42,971 nt of DNA from Streptomyces himalayensis subsp. himalayensis (GCF_013778455.1 NZ_JACEHE010000050.1:1-42971), one strand, 5' to 3'; counted from the first letter of the stretch, positions 16,056 through 23,678 are shown. The notes: generated from the sequence alone by a model not told the origin. Numbers and translations are program-made.

Positions 16056-16084
16056 GACCCCCGCGGTGTGTCCTCGCGGGGGTC
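16056..16084 (-). terminator. Hairpin between the GIY-YIG-like gene and the small HTH gene
   Basis: GACCCCCGCG / CGCGGGGGTC, 10-bp perfect stem, 9-nt loop, lying about 85 nt past the upstream stop and 24 nt before the HTH start. It could terminate upstream transcription or attenuate the HTH gene. A GCTAGC-N7-GCTAGC repeat lies further upstream at 16146-16164. Confidence 0.6.
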
Positions 16085-16167
16085 CGAGTTGCTGTTGGGA
16101 TGGGTGTTCCACCATCGACTTCGGAGATTACAGATTGTCGGATCAGCTAGCAAGTGGCGCTAGCAGC

Positions 16168-16794
16168 TCAAGCCACCTGTGGCCCGAAGTCCTTGAACTG
16201 GCTGAGTCCGCTCGGCGGTGGCCCAACTCGTTCAAGCACTTGATCTATGTGGGCCTGTAGCTCGTTGTCGAGCAAGAAGTACTCGCAGCTCGGGTGCAGT
16301 CGGAGGCCAGCGAAACGCTGATGCAACTCGCCCTCCAGCTTGTAGCTGCCTGGCTCGACAGCCAAGACTTCGTCGGGGAGCAAGTCACGCATGCGGTTCC
16401 GGAGCTGCGTTGTCGTACCGATCTTCACGTACCGGCCTCGCCTGATGTAGTAGACGACGCCGTCGGGGGCGTCGCCGTAGGTTCCGGGAGGCGGGGCGGC
16501 ATCTGCAAGAGCGGCGTACCGTTCCCCCTGTCGCGCCTCCGCGGCTGCGCGCTCCTTGGCGCGGGCCACCTGAGTCGCGGCCAGTTGGACAGCCACAGCC
16601 ATCAGTTCATCGGTCATCTCGACGCCAGCCTGCGTCCAGTCAGCCACGATGGTCGTGAAGTGCGGGAAGACCGGATCATCCGCAGCGGGGATGTGCCGGG
16701 CGCCAGGTATCCCCACCCAGCTGCTCCGCGGCTTCATGCTCTTCGGGACGTAGGGCCTGGATACGAGGTTGCGCCCTTTGGCATTCTTGGTCAC
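16168..16794 (-). CDS. GIY-YIG nuclease-family protein (T5orf172/MUG113-like)
   Basis: 208 aa from a GTG at 16794 with AAGGAG 7 nt upstream. The N-terminal ~100 residues are helical with an Ala/Arg-rich coil (AAEARQGERYAALADAA). The C-terminal ~90 residues carry VVYYIRRGRYVKIGTTTQLR, the strand pair and Lys-Ile-Gly of this nuclease family, then LEGELHQRFAGLRLHPSCEYFLLDNEL, which contains the family's H-x2-F...EWF-like block (here EYF). The GIY residues read V-Y-Y...K-I-G and the Arg and Glu positions are present. Activity is uncertain. It is the first gene of the left block; about 115 bp upstream is unannotated. Confidence 0.78.
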   Translation of the reverse strand: MTKNAKGRNLVSRPYVPKSMKPRSSWVGIPGARHIPAADDPVFPHFTTIVADWTQAGVEMTDELMAVAVQLAATQVARAKERAAAEARQGERYAALADAAPPPGTYGDAPDGVVYYIRRGRYVKIGTTTQLRNRMRDLLPDEVLAVEPGSYKLEGELHQRFAGLRLHPSCEYFLLDNELQAHIDQVLERVGPPPSGLSQFKDFGPQVA

Positions 16795-16909
16795 GTCGAT
16801 CTCCTTGGGATCGGCCACGCCCCGGGAGTGTTCGCAGCACTCGCCGGGGTCCTTGCGTGATTCTCTCAGCCGCCACTGACAACGGCCCGCGCCTACGGTG
16901 CAGTTGGCG

Positions 16910-17092
16910 CTACGGCCGCACCCAGCAGTAGTGCCAGTCGGCGTCGTCGTGCGGCGGCGCCCCGAACATGCGCAGCACGTACCGGGCCCCGCCGATGGTC
17001 TGCTCCCCTGCTGGCCGGCCGTGGTCGCCGACCGGCACGGTGATCTCCCCGCCGTCACGCGGCCCGCCCTCGATACCCAACGTCAAGTCCAT
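16910..17092 (-). CDS. Small conserved hypothetical protein
   Basis: 60 aa: LTLGIEGGPRDGGEITVP, then RYVLRMFGAPPHDDADWHYCWV. A compact beta-type protein with the 'GGP.DG....p' opening found in many short Streptomyces phage proteins. It is read from an ATG at 17092, just past the terminator at 17131-17161, so it needs its own promoter. Function unknown. Confidence 0.6.
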   Translation of the reverse strand: MDLTLGIEGGPRDGGEITVPVGDHGRPAGEQTIGGARYVLRMFGAPPHDDADWHYCWVRP

Positions 17093-17130
17093 GATCCGAT
17101 CAACGGCGGGTGGCGGGTATGGTCACGGCA

Positions 17131-17161
17131 GCGCCCCCGGTACTAGCTCTACCGGGGGCGC
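17131..17161 (-). terminator. Terminator hairpin of the translocase operon
   Basis: Perfect 12-bp stem GCGCCCCCGGTA / TACCGGGGGCGC with 7-nt loop CTAGCTC, 14 bp beyond the stop of the membrane-protein gene at 17175. It marks the leftward end of the transfer-like block. Confidence 0.75.
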
Positions 17162-17174
17162 GCTGGGTGTCCTC

Positions 17175-17633
17175 TCACTGGTTGTTGGTCTTGGCCCACA
17201 CTCCGCGGGTTGTGCTGCTGGTGCTGCGCTGGTCCTGGTAGACGGGCCCGTCGTAGTGGTGGTGGTGCTCATCCGGCAGTACACCCTTGGCGCGCTTGAC
17301 GAGGCGGCTGAGGGCGAGGACGAGCGCGGCCGGGGCCCCGAAGACCATGGCGACGACGATGGGGTCGGCGCCCCCGGACGCCCACAGGATGGCAGTGGCG
17401 GAGCCGCCCACGACAGCAGTCAGGACGCTGCCGGAAAGCATGAGCGCGCTGGCGTCGGTGGCCTTCTGGCTCATGGGGGGCCGGCCGGGCTGGGCGACGG
17501 GCGGGGCGCTGCCGACGATCGGGATGGGGCTGTCGTCGCGGAATGAGGTCGGGGCGGGGATCTCGTCGATGGCGGCCATGAGGCGGCGGATCGTCTCGCG
17601 GTCGGCGTCGGTGGGGTTGGTCTCGGTGGACAT
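17175..17633 (-). CDS. Membrane protein, Spd-like, downstream of the translocase
   Basis: 152 aa. The first ~75 residues are polar and Pro-rich. Two hydrophobic helices follow (ASALMLSGSVLTAVVGGSATAIL and PIVVAMVFGAPAALVLALS), then a basic stretch (RLVKRAKG) and a His-rich patch DEHHHHYDGP. The ATG at 17633 has CGGAG 7 nt upstream. In Streptomyces plasmids, small membrane proteins of this sort (Spd proteins) lie next to traB and help intramycelial spread; this is the positional analogy used here. It is separated from the translocase stop by the repeat cluster at 17705-17818. Confidence 0.65.
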   Translation of the reverse strand: MSTETNPTDADRETIRRLMAAIDEIPAPTSFRDDSPIPIVGSAPPVAQPGRPPMSQKATDASALMLSGSVLTAVVGGSATAILWASGGADPIVVAMVFGAPAALVLALSRLVKRAKGVLPDEHHHHYDGPVYQDQRSTSSTTRGVWAKTNNQ

Positions 17634-17704
17634 CGTGGACTCCGGTCGGTAGGGGTGTGCAGCGGCTGTGCGGGGCTGTGAAAGTGCAGGTCGCGGGGTG
17701 TGAG

Positions 17705-17818
17705 AACCCCTGTGCGGGCGGCCGGACCCCTGTGCGGTGCGCACAGGGTGGAAGCCTGCCCACACAGGGGTCACATAGGGTCAAACACACCCGAAACGGA
17801 GCAGACATACAGGGGTTA
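17705..17818. repeat. ACCCCTGT repeat cluster directly 3' of the translocase gene
   Basis: Four exact copies of ACCCCTGT: two forward (17706, 17726, exactly 20 bp apart) and two reversed (about 17764-17771 and 17809-17816). Degenerate copies lie near 17743-17749 and 17775-17781. Two units form a 21-bp palindrome, CCCTGTGCG-GTG-CGCACAGGG, at 17728-17748. The last copy runs into the translocase stop codon. No gene is seen here. In Streptomyces conjugative plasmids the TraB-binding clt repeats lie near the end of traB; an operator for the 17633 gene is the alternative. Confidence 0.75.
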
Positions 17819-19939
17819 ATGGGTCCTATCGGACGCCCGGAGGGCTTCCAGCGTCCACCCCCACACGCGCTTGCCGTCATGCGGGAACTGCACAGCTGGC
17901 ATGTCGACCTTGAGGGCGGCGAGACGGTCCTTGAGGGCACTGCCGGCCCGGGACGCATACCGCGCATCGCTCTCGTCGTCGGCCTGGGCGAACTCCTCAT
18001 CCACCCTGGCCAGGTAGGCGAACGCCTCCGCTCGGGTCACGTTGCCCCGACCGGTCTCAGCCGCAGCCTTGACCAGGTAGTCGAGGATCGTCACTTCCGG
18101 GGCGGCCGGCAGCGTGCCTGCCTCCTGACGCAGCGCGTGCGCCCGCCGCAGGATGACGGCGACCTGGTCGTCGTCGTAGTAGTGACCGCGGACGAGTTCC
18201 GGCTCGGCTGACTCGCCGGAAAGCAGGATGCCCACGCCGCGCTGCGCCTTGAGAATCGTCTGAGCGTTGTGCCCGGCGGCCGAGTAGCCCTGACCGAGGA
18301 TCGTGTCGGAGGCCTGCGGGGTGAGACAGCGCATCGCCCACTTGATCGACAGGATGTCGCGGATGCCAGTCGGCACGGAGTCCCCGTCCGGCTTCTGCGT
18401 CGCCGCGAGAGTGATCACACCGAGGGCGCGGCCCTGCTGCACGATCAGCCGCAGCAGACGCTCCATCTCCTCACGGATCTTCGGCGGTGCGGCGGCACCG
18501 TAGGACGACCACTCGTCCACAAGGAGCACGGCCAGGCGGACGCGGGGGTCGACCGCCGCCATCTCCTCGGTCAGCTTGCGCGACCCGTGCTCCTTGGCCA
18601 GCGCGCGCCGCTCCGGGATCTCCACGGTCCAGATGTGGTCGAGGATGTTGAGCAGCTGCACGGGGTCACCATCGGTGTCGTACATGGCCGCGATCGACTC
18701 GAACGGGGTGATGTCGGCGCCGCCCTTGCCGTCCGCCAGGTACAGGGGCACGGCCGGGTCCAGGGCGGCAGCGAGCAGCAGTTCGTTCGCCGCGGCCGAC
18801 TTTCCGGACCCGGGCTCTCCACCGAAGATCCCGGACCGTTCGACCCAGGACACGTCGACGAGGTCGCCGCGTAGGCCGACACCCATCGGGATCGGCCGCC
18901 ACAGGTTGACCCGCTCGGCGGTGAGGAGCGGCCCAGTGGGTGCCTTGTCGGAGAACGGCACCCGCAGCGACACCCGAAGCCGTATGCGTCCTTCGCGGTC
19001 GCCGCGGGCCTGGTGGACCTGCTGTACGGACACGCCGAAGGCTCCGGCGATCGCGTCGGCCGCGCCGAGGGCCTTCTTGGCGGGGACGCCTGACGGCAGG
19101 TCGAAGGTGACCTCCCACGCCAAGCCGTCGGCGGTGAGCGTGCACGGCGTGAGCAGCCGCAGTTCGTCGTCGGCGGCGATGACGCGGGCGTCGCGGTACA
19201 CGCGGTTGACCATGGCGTCGGTCATGCGGTCGCCGTCGCCGATCTTCGCGTCACGGTCGGTGTACAGCTCACCGGCGGTGGTGCGGCGTCCGATGAGGGC
19301 GAGTGCGGCCAGGGTCGTGCAGGCGGCGGCGATACCACCGGGGGCCCCAAGGAAGTGCAGTCCCGCACCCTCGGCACCGAGGATCGGCGTCAGGGCGACG
19401 GCACCACGCATGGCGCGCTTCGCCCGGGCATTCTTCTGCGCCGACCGGTACTCCTTCATGGCCCATGCGGAGTCCTTGGACGCTTTCTCCAGGTCGCCGC
19501 GACGCCGGTCCTTCTCCTTGCCAGGGAGGAGCCGACGGTCGTGCGCCCACTTGGCGGTCTTGTAGTCGCGGTGGGCGAGGATCACGTCGTGCTTCGCCTT
19601 GGAGACTTCGGCACCCTCGGTCCCGTGCACCCAGACGAGCGTGCGGAGCATGCCGCGGCCGATCTGGGCGGCGTGCCCGTGCTGGGTGGTCTGCCGGCGC
19701 AGCCACTTGCGGAAGCTGCGCGTGCTGTTGATGCGGCCGACCTTGGCGCGACTCTTCCACCCGGCGCGGGTCTTCACCCACGCCGGGGTGAGGGGGGTGT
19801 CGCCCATCAGGTCGACGGGCGCAGGCTGCTTCACGATGGGCGTCGCGTCAGAGGCCGTGCCCGGCCCGGAGTTGTAGCCGGCGACGAGGCGCTCCCACTC
19901 GGGGTCGGGGCTGCTGCTGGGGGTCGTCTCGATGCTCAT
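17816..19939 (-). CDS. FtsK/SpoIIIE-type DNA translocase, TraB-like
   Basis: 707 aa. Residues ~180-218 hold hydrophobic segments (AVALTPILGAEGAGLHFLGA, GIAAACTTLAALALIG) after a basic N-terminus, so it is probably membrane anchored. Motor domain: Walker A GGEPGSGKSAA (~373-383), LYLADGKGGADITPF, Walker B LAVLLVDEW (~469-477), then GVITLAATQKPDGDSVP. The C-terminal ~90 residues (from PEVTILDYLVKAA...) look like a winged helix, the position of FtsK-gamma or TraB repeat-reading domains. Streptomyces TraB proteins of this architecture move double-stranded DNA between mycelia. Some actinophages also carry FtsK-like genes, so a phage-specific role is possible. It overlaps the upstream gene by 4 bp. 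Confidence 0.88.
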   Translation of the reverse strand: MSIETTPSSSPDPEWERLVAGYNSGPGTASDATPIVKQPAPVDLMGDTPLTPAWVKTRAGWKSRAKVGRINSTRSFRKWLRRQTTQHGHAAQIGRGMLRTLVWVHGTEGAEVSKAKHDVILAHRDYKTAKWAHDRRLLPGKEKDRRRGDLEKASKDSAWAMKEYRSAQKNARAKRAMRGAVALTPILGAEGAGLHFLGAPGGIAAACTTLAALALIGRRTTAGELYTDRDAKIGDGDRMTDAMVNRVYRDARVIAADDELRLLTPCTLTADGLAWEVTFDLPSGVPAKKALGAADAIAGAFGVSVQQVHQARGDREGRIRLRVSLRVPFSDKAPTGPLLTAERVNLWRPIPMGVGLRGDLVDVSWVERSGIFGGEPGSGKSAAANELLLAAALDPAVPLYLADGKGGADITPFESIAAMYDTDGDPVQLLNILDHIWTVEIPERRALAKEHGSRKLTEEMAAVDPRVRLAVLLVDEWSSYGAAAPPKIREEMERLLRLIVQQGRALGVITLAATQKPDGDSVPTGIRDILSIKWAMRCLTPQASDTILGQGYSAAGHNAQTILKAQRGVGILLSGESAEPELVRGHYYDDDQVAVILRRAHALRQEAGTLPAAPEVTILDYLVKAAAETGRGNVTRAEAFAYLARVDEEFAQADDESDARYASRAGSALKDRLAALKVDMPAVQFPHDGKRVWGWTLEALRASDRTH

Positions 19940-21258
19940 GCCTGGTCTCCTCGGGCGGTGTTCTTAGCGGCGGCGGACGCCTGTTCGAGGGCGGCCTGCT
20001 TCCTCGCGATCGGGCTGGGCGGCGGGGTGTCGCCGGGCGTCCGACGGGGCGGGGTGCCGCCGTTGAAGCGCCGCCCGTCGGGGGCGTTGGGGTCACGCTT
20101 GGCACGCTGACCCTTTTGGGAATCGACCTGCGAGAAGTCACCGATTATCGGAACCTCGGTGGCGACCTTCATGCGGGTCTGCGCAGCACGGCTACGTGCC
20201 TCGATCTCGGCCGTGATGCCGACCGTCTTCGAGCCGGTCACCCGGTACCAGGCGTCGGCCCAGATCTGCTCCGTGACGTACTGGGAGCCGCGGGCGGAAC
20301 GCATCGCGTCGGCGACCTCCCACACCTCCGGGTGACCCTGCCGGCGGTCGTCGTCGCGGCGCTGCTGCTCCGCCTCGGCGACCTTCTGCTGGGCGGCCTT
20401 CTCGGCTGCCGCCTTCTCCTCCGCGACCCGCTTCTCGGCCCGCGCCTTCTCGCGGGCAGCTTCCTCGCAGGCCTTGGCGCGCTTCGCTGCGCGGCGCTCG
20501 CGGCGGGACGGAATGCCGTCCGCCTTCTGCGCGATGCCGTGCTCGTAGGCCATCAGCACTACCGGCCCGCCGAGCGAGGCGAGGGCGCCGATGAGGCCCG
20601 CGTTGAGGCCGATCGCCGGGTCGGTGAGGCCGTGCCACAGGTTGATCCCGGCGGCAATCAGGGCGCCGGCCATGATGCCGATCCGGTACGGCATCACGTC
20701 CCGGCGGTGAGCGACCGCCCACGCTGCACCAGCGGCCAGCACCAAGGCCAGCCCTTCCAGCAACGCCGGGGCGGCGACGAGGAACGGGCGGTCCTCGTCC
20801 CAGAACGCGAGGAACTGAACCGGCGCGGCGATCACCAGACCGACGAGGTAGATGCCCCGGGCGCCCCACTTCCACAGGTTCTCGGTGCGCTCCTGCTCGG
20901 CGAGCTGCTGAGCCTCCCGCTCGTCCTCCTCCTCGGCAGCCTTATCCGCCTTCTCCTTCTCGGCCTGCGACTTGGCCGTCTCGGCTGCCTTCTTCGCGAG
21001 GTGCGCGTTGTGGTCGGCCTTCTCCTTCTCCAGCCGCATCGCGGCGCGCTCGTTGGCGATGCGCTGCTTCTCGGCCTCCTCGCGGGCGAGGATCTCGGCG
21101 GCCTTGGCTTCACCTTCGGCCTTGATGCGCTCGGCTTCGGCCTTGGCGGCGGCCTCGGTACGGATCGCGTCCGCCTTGGCCAGCGCCACGGCATCGAAGC
21201 CGCGCTCGGGCGAGGCAACGGGCGTCCCGTTGACCCTCTCGATGGATGTGGCGGTCAC
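19936..21258 (-). CDS. Coiled-coil multi-TM protein, DUF2637/Spd-like
   Basis: 440 aa. Residues ~25-125 are an Ala/Glu/Lys/Arg-rich coiled coil. Residues ~130-245 contain about four hydrophobic helices (GIYLVGLVIAAPVQFLAFW, APALLEGLALVLAAGAAWAV, IGIMAGALIAAGINLW, IGALASLGGPVVLMAYEHGI), the layout of DUF2637-type membrane proteins in Streptomyces plasmids and integrative elements. A second charged coil and a C-terminal region containing VTGSKTVGITAEIEARSRAAQ follow. It ends with a 4-bp overlap into the translocase gene, so the two are probably co-translated and act together at the membrane. The KfrA/Spd comparison is by architecture only. Confidence 0.78.
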   Translation of the reverse strand: MTATSIERVNGTPVASPERGFDAVALAKADAIRTEAAAKAEAERIKAEGEAKAAEILAREEAEKQRIANERAAMRLEKEKADHNAHLAKKAAETAKSQAEKEKADKAAEEEDEREAQQLAEQERTENLWKWGARGIYLVGLVIAAPVQFLAFWDEDRPFLVAAPALLEGLALVLAAGAAWAVAHRRDVMPYRIGIMAGALIAAGINLWHGLTDPAIGLNAGLIGALASLGGPVVLMAYEHGIAQKADGIPSRRERRAAKRAKACEEAAREKARAEKRVAEEKAAAEKAAQQKVAEAEQQRRDDDRRQGHPEVWEVADAMRSARGSQYVTEQIWADAWYRVTGSKTVGITAEIEARSRAAQTRMKVATEVPIIGDFSQVDSQKGQRAKRDPNAPDGRRFNGGTPPRRTPGDTPPPSPIARKQAALEQASAAAKNTARGDQA

Positions 21259-21280
21259 GATGATTCAGTCCCTTCAGGTG

Positions 21281-21481
21281 TCAGGCGTGAGCAGGGCGGG
21301 CGGGGCGGTGACGGAGGTAGGCGACGACGGCGGCCAGGACCAGCACGGGCCCTGGGATGGCGCCGATCACGGCGGCCAAACCCGTGGCCGCGAGGGCGAC
21401 CGGGGTAACTGCGGCCGGCCACAGACCGACGGCGATCAGGAACAGTGCGGCGAGCAGCCAGAGGACGGGGTGGCGGCGCAT
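21281..21481 (-). CDS. Small two-TM membrane protein of the translocase operon
   Basis: 66 aa: MRRHP start, then PVLWLLAALFLIAVGLWPAA and AATGLAAVIGAIPGPVLVLAAVVAYL as transmembrane helices, and an Arg/His/Pro-rich tail. GAGGAG precedes the ATG at 21481. It resembles the tiny membrane proteins that accompany traB and spd genes in Streptomyces plasmids; no specific family is recognised. Confidence 0.7.
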   Translation of the reverse strand: MRRHPVLWLLAALFLIAVGLWPAAVTPVALAATGLAAVIGAIPGPVLVLAAVVAYLRHRPARPAHA

Positions 21482-21506
21482 GACGGGCTCCTCTCGGGGT
21501 TGGTGG

Positions 21507-21731
21507 TCAGGCGGCGGGGGCGACGTCGCCGAGGCGGGTGCCGTACAGCTCGTCGACGAGCGGCGGGTCGTCGTCCGGGTTCGCCTTGTCGTAGGCGACG
21601 GCCTCGGCGAGCAGGCGCAACTCGACCGCCCAGTCGTCGGCCGCAAGCCAGCGGGAGATCAGGTCGGCCCGGTACTCCCAGTCGCTGACGGGCGCGGACG
21701 GGGCGGAGGGGAACTGGATCAACGTGAACAT
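21507..21731 (-). CDS. Small hypothetical protein
   Basis: 74 aa, acidic: SDWEYRADLISRWLAADDWAVELRLLAEAVAYD, then PLVDELYGTRLGDVAPAA. Mostly helical with several Trp residues. The ATG at 21731 has a weak GAGAGG upstream. Co-directional with the translocase operon and spaced 25 bp from the next gene. No function recognised. Confidence 0.6.
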   Translation of the reverse strand: MFTLIQFPSAPSAPVSDWEYRADLISRWLAADDWAVELRLLAEAVAYDKANPDDDPPLVDELYGTRLGDVAPAA

Positions 21732-21823
21732 GGGGGTGGTCCTCTCTCGGTGATCAGGCGTGGGGTGGCGGGTCAGAGCTGGTTGGGCTGGAGGTCGAAG
21801 AACAGGACCGTGAGAGGCGTCCC

Positions 21824-21985
21824 TTAGTCCTGCGCGAACTGCTTCAGAACGAAGTCGAAGAGGTACTCGCGGGTGACACCGCTGGGGACGTCGACGATGG
21901 CCGAGCGGGTGTTGAGGCGGCCGTCGGCGGTCTGGACGGTCGCGATCCACTGGTAGGCGGTGGTCTGCTCGGTCTGAGCGGTCAT
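21824..21985 (-). CDS. Small hypothetical protein
   Basis: 53 aa: TAYQWIATVQTADGRLNTRS, then AIVDVPSGVTREYLFDFVLK. A short strand-strand-helix unit. The 'W..TVQT.dG...T....v....G.tr.elf' pattern is seen in small Streptomyces mobile-element proteins near traB-like genes. The start at 21985 has GAGGAC about 11 nt upstream. Function unknown. Confidence 0.6.
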   Translation of the reverse strand: MTAQTEQTTAYQWIATVQTADGRLNTRSAIVDVPSGVTREYLFDFVLKQFAQD

Positions 21986-22019
21986 GGCGATGGGTGTCCT
22001 CTCGGGTCCAGGTCCGGGG

Positions 22020-22232
22020 TTAGGCGGTCTGACGGTCGGTGAGCGCGCGGAGTACGTCCTGAACGATCTCGGCGGGCAGCAGGCCCTTGTCGATCGCGCC
22101 GAGCGTGGCGAACTCGCGGGCGATGCGCTCCTGTCCTGCCATGCGGTTGAACGGCATGGAGCCGTTCTTCTGCTCGTTGATCTCGGCGGCCCTCCGCAGC
22201 AGCGCGGCGGCCTCTTCCAGGTAGCGGGACAT
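22020..22232 (-). CDS. Small helical hypothetical protein
   Basis: 70 aa: SRYLEEAAALLRRAAEINEQ, then RMAGQERIAREFATLGAIDKGLLPAEIVQDVLRAL. All-helical. GGAAGGA lies upstream of the ATG. The pattern 'yL.eAa.lLr.A.e.n....' recurs in small proteins of Streptomyces plasmids and phages. Part of the same leftward run; function unknown. Confidence 0.65.
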   Translation of the reverse strand: MSRYLEEAAALLRRAAEINEQKNGSMPFNRMAGQERIAREFATLGAIDKGLLPAEIVQDVLRALTDRQTA

Positions 22233-22329
22233 AGCGGTGTCCTTCCGTTGGTCAGGCGGGGTGGGGTTGGGCGCCGCGCCCGGGGGATGGCATGGGGGTC
22301 GACCCCGGGCACGGCAGAACGGAGAGCCG

Positions 22330-22419
22330 CTACCGCGGCCGGTTGGAGCTCCAGCGGTTCACGTCGGCGAGCTTCTTCGACAGCTCCTTGTGCTGCTCCT
22401 CCGTCAGGCGGGCGGTCAC
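22330..22419 (-). CDS. Micro-ORF, 29 aa
   Basis: GTG at 22419 overlaps the TGA of the preceding gene (GTGA). The product is short and helical (RLTEEQHKELSKKLADVNRW) and ends RPR. The overlap and the well-formed amphipathic helix suggest a real coupled gene, but it is small enough to be chance. About 97 bp between its stop and the next start hold nothing recognisable. Confidence 0.4.
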   Translation of the reverse strand: MTARLTEEQHKELSKKLADVNRWSSNRPR

Positions 22420-22607
22420 GACGCCGCCTCGTCGAGGAGCTCCAGCAGCTGGGAGAGCGAGCTTTCGAGCCGGCCGAGCATGCGGGCCATCGCCCGGTCG
22501 TCAGACAGGTCCAGCCGCTCGGAAGCGGCCAGCGCCTCACGCGCCTTCTCGATCCGGTACCGGTCGTGGACGGTCAGGTTCTCGATGCGGGCCACCGTCA
22601 CCACCAC
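22416..22607 (-). CDS. Small helical hypothetical protein
   Basis: 63 aa: VARIENLTVHDRYRIEKAREALAA, then LDLSDDRAMARMLGRLESSLSQLLELLDEAA. Two amphipathic helices. It overlaps the previous gene's 3' end by about 10 bp; the start may be a GTG four codons in (VARIE...). Member of the leftward small-gene run. No function recognised. Confidence 0.55.
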   Translation of the reverse strand: MVVTVARIENLTVHDRYRIEKAREALAASERLDLSDDRAMARMLGRLESSLSQLLELLDEAAS

Positions 22608-22882
22608 CGCCGCTTCTTCTTCGGGGCGACCTCGGCCTCGGCGCGGTTAGCCGTTGCCCGCAGGCCCTTACCGCGGTCACGGAGCCGGTCCGCCTCACGC
22701 TGCGCACGAGCGGCCTTGCGCGGGTCGCTGTAGTCGCGGCCCTGACGCCCGTATACGTCGGCGGTCATCTGCTGACGCTCCGCCTCCTGCTCGGCCGCGT
22801 AAGCCATCTCGCGCAGCCGAGGTGCCTGCCGGGCCGCGTACTGCTGCTCCGGCGTCTGCATGTCCTTGAACCGACGGCCCAT
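22598..22882 (-). CDS. Small basic coiled-coil protein
   Basis: 94 aa. Starts MGRRFKDMQTPEQQYAARQA; then a long charged helix (AAEQEAERQQMTADVYGRQG, ARAQREADRLRDRGKGLRAT) and a basic Trp end KKKRRWW. The ATG at 22882 overlaps the preceding stop (TGATG), favouring it over the GTG at 22885. Very Arg/Ala/Gln-rich; nucleic-acid binding is possible. Function unknown. Confidence 0.65.
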   Translation of the reverse strand: MGRRFKDMQTPEQQYAARQAPRLREMAYAAEQEAERQQMTADVYGRQGRDYSDPRKAARAQREADRLRDRGKGLRATANRAEAEVAPKKKRRWW

Positions 22883-23118
22883 CACTTCACCGCCTCGGTG
22901 GAGGCAACGACGAGGAACGCGTCCGACGCCAGGTCCATCACGACCTCGGCGGGCGTACCGGCCCGGCGCAGCTCGTGGGCAAACTCCTCCGCCGGCCAGG
23001 AGCCGCGCGGACCGCCAGCGGGGAAACGCTCGAGGACGGGGCGGCGCACGTAGGACGCGGCCTCGTGGGCGGCACGGTCGGCGGCCGACATGGCGGGGGC
23101 CTGGGTTGCGGTGGTCAT
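22882..23118 (-). CDS. Small hypothetical protein
   Basis: 78 aa. Polar start MTTATQAPAMSAADRAAHEA, then RRPVLERFPAGGPRGSWPAEEFAHELRRAG and DLASDAFLVVAS. ATGA overlap with the gene before and TGATG with the gene after, so it is translationally coupled both ways. Its first codons and leader are nearly identical in DNA to the start of the gene at 37525-37884. Function unknown. Confidence 0.65.
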   Translation of the reverse strand: MTTATQAPAMSAADRAAHEAASYVRRPVLERFPAGGPRGSWPAEEFAHELRRAGTPAEVVMDLASDAFLVVASTEAVK

Positions 23119-23456
23119 CAGGCCACCGCCTTGGAGGCCGTGTTCCAGGTGGAGAAGACGCAGATCGTGTCGAGGAACGTCGGGTCGGCGATCCGCACGA
23201 CGCGCAGCGGCTGGCCGTCGCGGTCGACGGTCTCCCACTCGTCGACGGCGCTGAGCACCGCGCGCTCCTCCGCGATCAGCTCCTCGGCCTCCTCGGTAGT
23301 CGAGAAACCCCAGAGGGAGCCGTGGCTGTCGAAGTTCGCGACGGTCTGTGTGTCCATCGCCAGCTCGAGACGGCGCAGCGCGTCGGCGGCGAGCACGGGA
23401 AGCGGAGCGGTGGGGCGATCGGCGCCGTGGGGCGCCGGTACGATCTCTACAGCCAT
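23118..23456 (-). CDS. First gene of the leftward translocase operon, hypothetical
   Basis: 112 aa. Helical and acidic middle (LAADALRRLELAMDTQTVAN, TTEEAEELIAEERAVLSAV) and a beta-type C-terminus (GQPLRVVRIADPTFLDTICV). GAAGGGA precedes the ATG at 23456. It heads the leftward run of small genes that leads into the translocase, facing the divergent regulator at 23685 across about 230 bp of control DNA. Function unknown. Confidence 0.65.
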   Translation of the reverse strand: MAVEIVPAPHGADRPTAPLPVLAADALRRLELAMDTQTVANFDSHGSLWGFSTTEEAEELIAEERAVLSAVDEWETVDRDGQPLRVVRIADPTFLDTICVFSTWNTASKAVA

Positions 23457-23584
23457 CAGGGGTCCCTTCAGAGAACCTGGTGGTTAGGGCCGGCCTGCGA
23501 GGTAGGAGTCGCGGTGTCCGGCCCGCTTTGTTTGGTTGTGAGGTGCCGTCCGCGGACTGGGTCCGGTAGGAGTGGACGACGATC

Positions 23585-23653
23585 TCAAGCGCGTGCTTGC
23601 GATCTGCCTTCGACAGTAGGGGCATCCGCCAGCGACGTCAAGCGCACGCTTGA
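23585..23653. promoter_or_regulatory. Paired operators in the divergent control region
   Basis: Two copies of TCAAGCGC(GT/AC)GCTTG, at 23585-23599 and 23638-23652, differing only at the two central bases and 53 bp apart (five helical turns). The right copy extends to the dyad TCAAGCG-CA-CGCTTGA and overlaps the -35 of the rightward promoter. The left copy would overlap a TTGAGA on the leftward strand. A cooperative regulator binding both is likely. Confidence 0.65.
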
Positions 23654-23678
23654 TGTGACTCGAAAAGCCCCCTACCCT
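23650..23678 (+). promoter_or_regulatory. Leaderless promoter of the small HTH regulator
   Basis: -35 TTGATG (23650-23655), 17-bp spacer, -10 TACCCT (23673-23678), with the ATG only 7 nt past the -10. There is no ribosome site, so the mRNA should begin at or next to the start codon. Confidence 0.65.
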
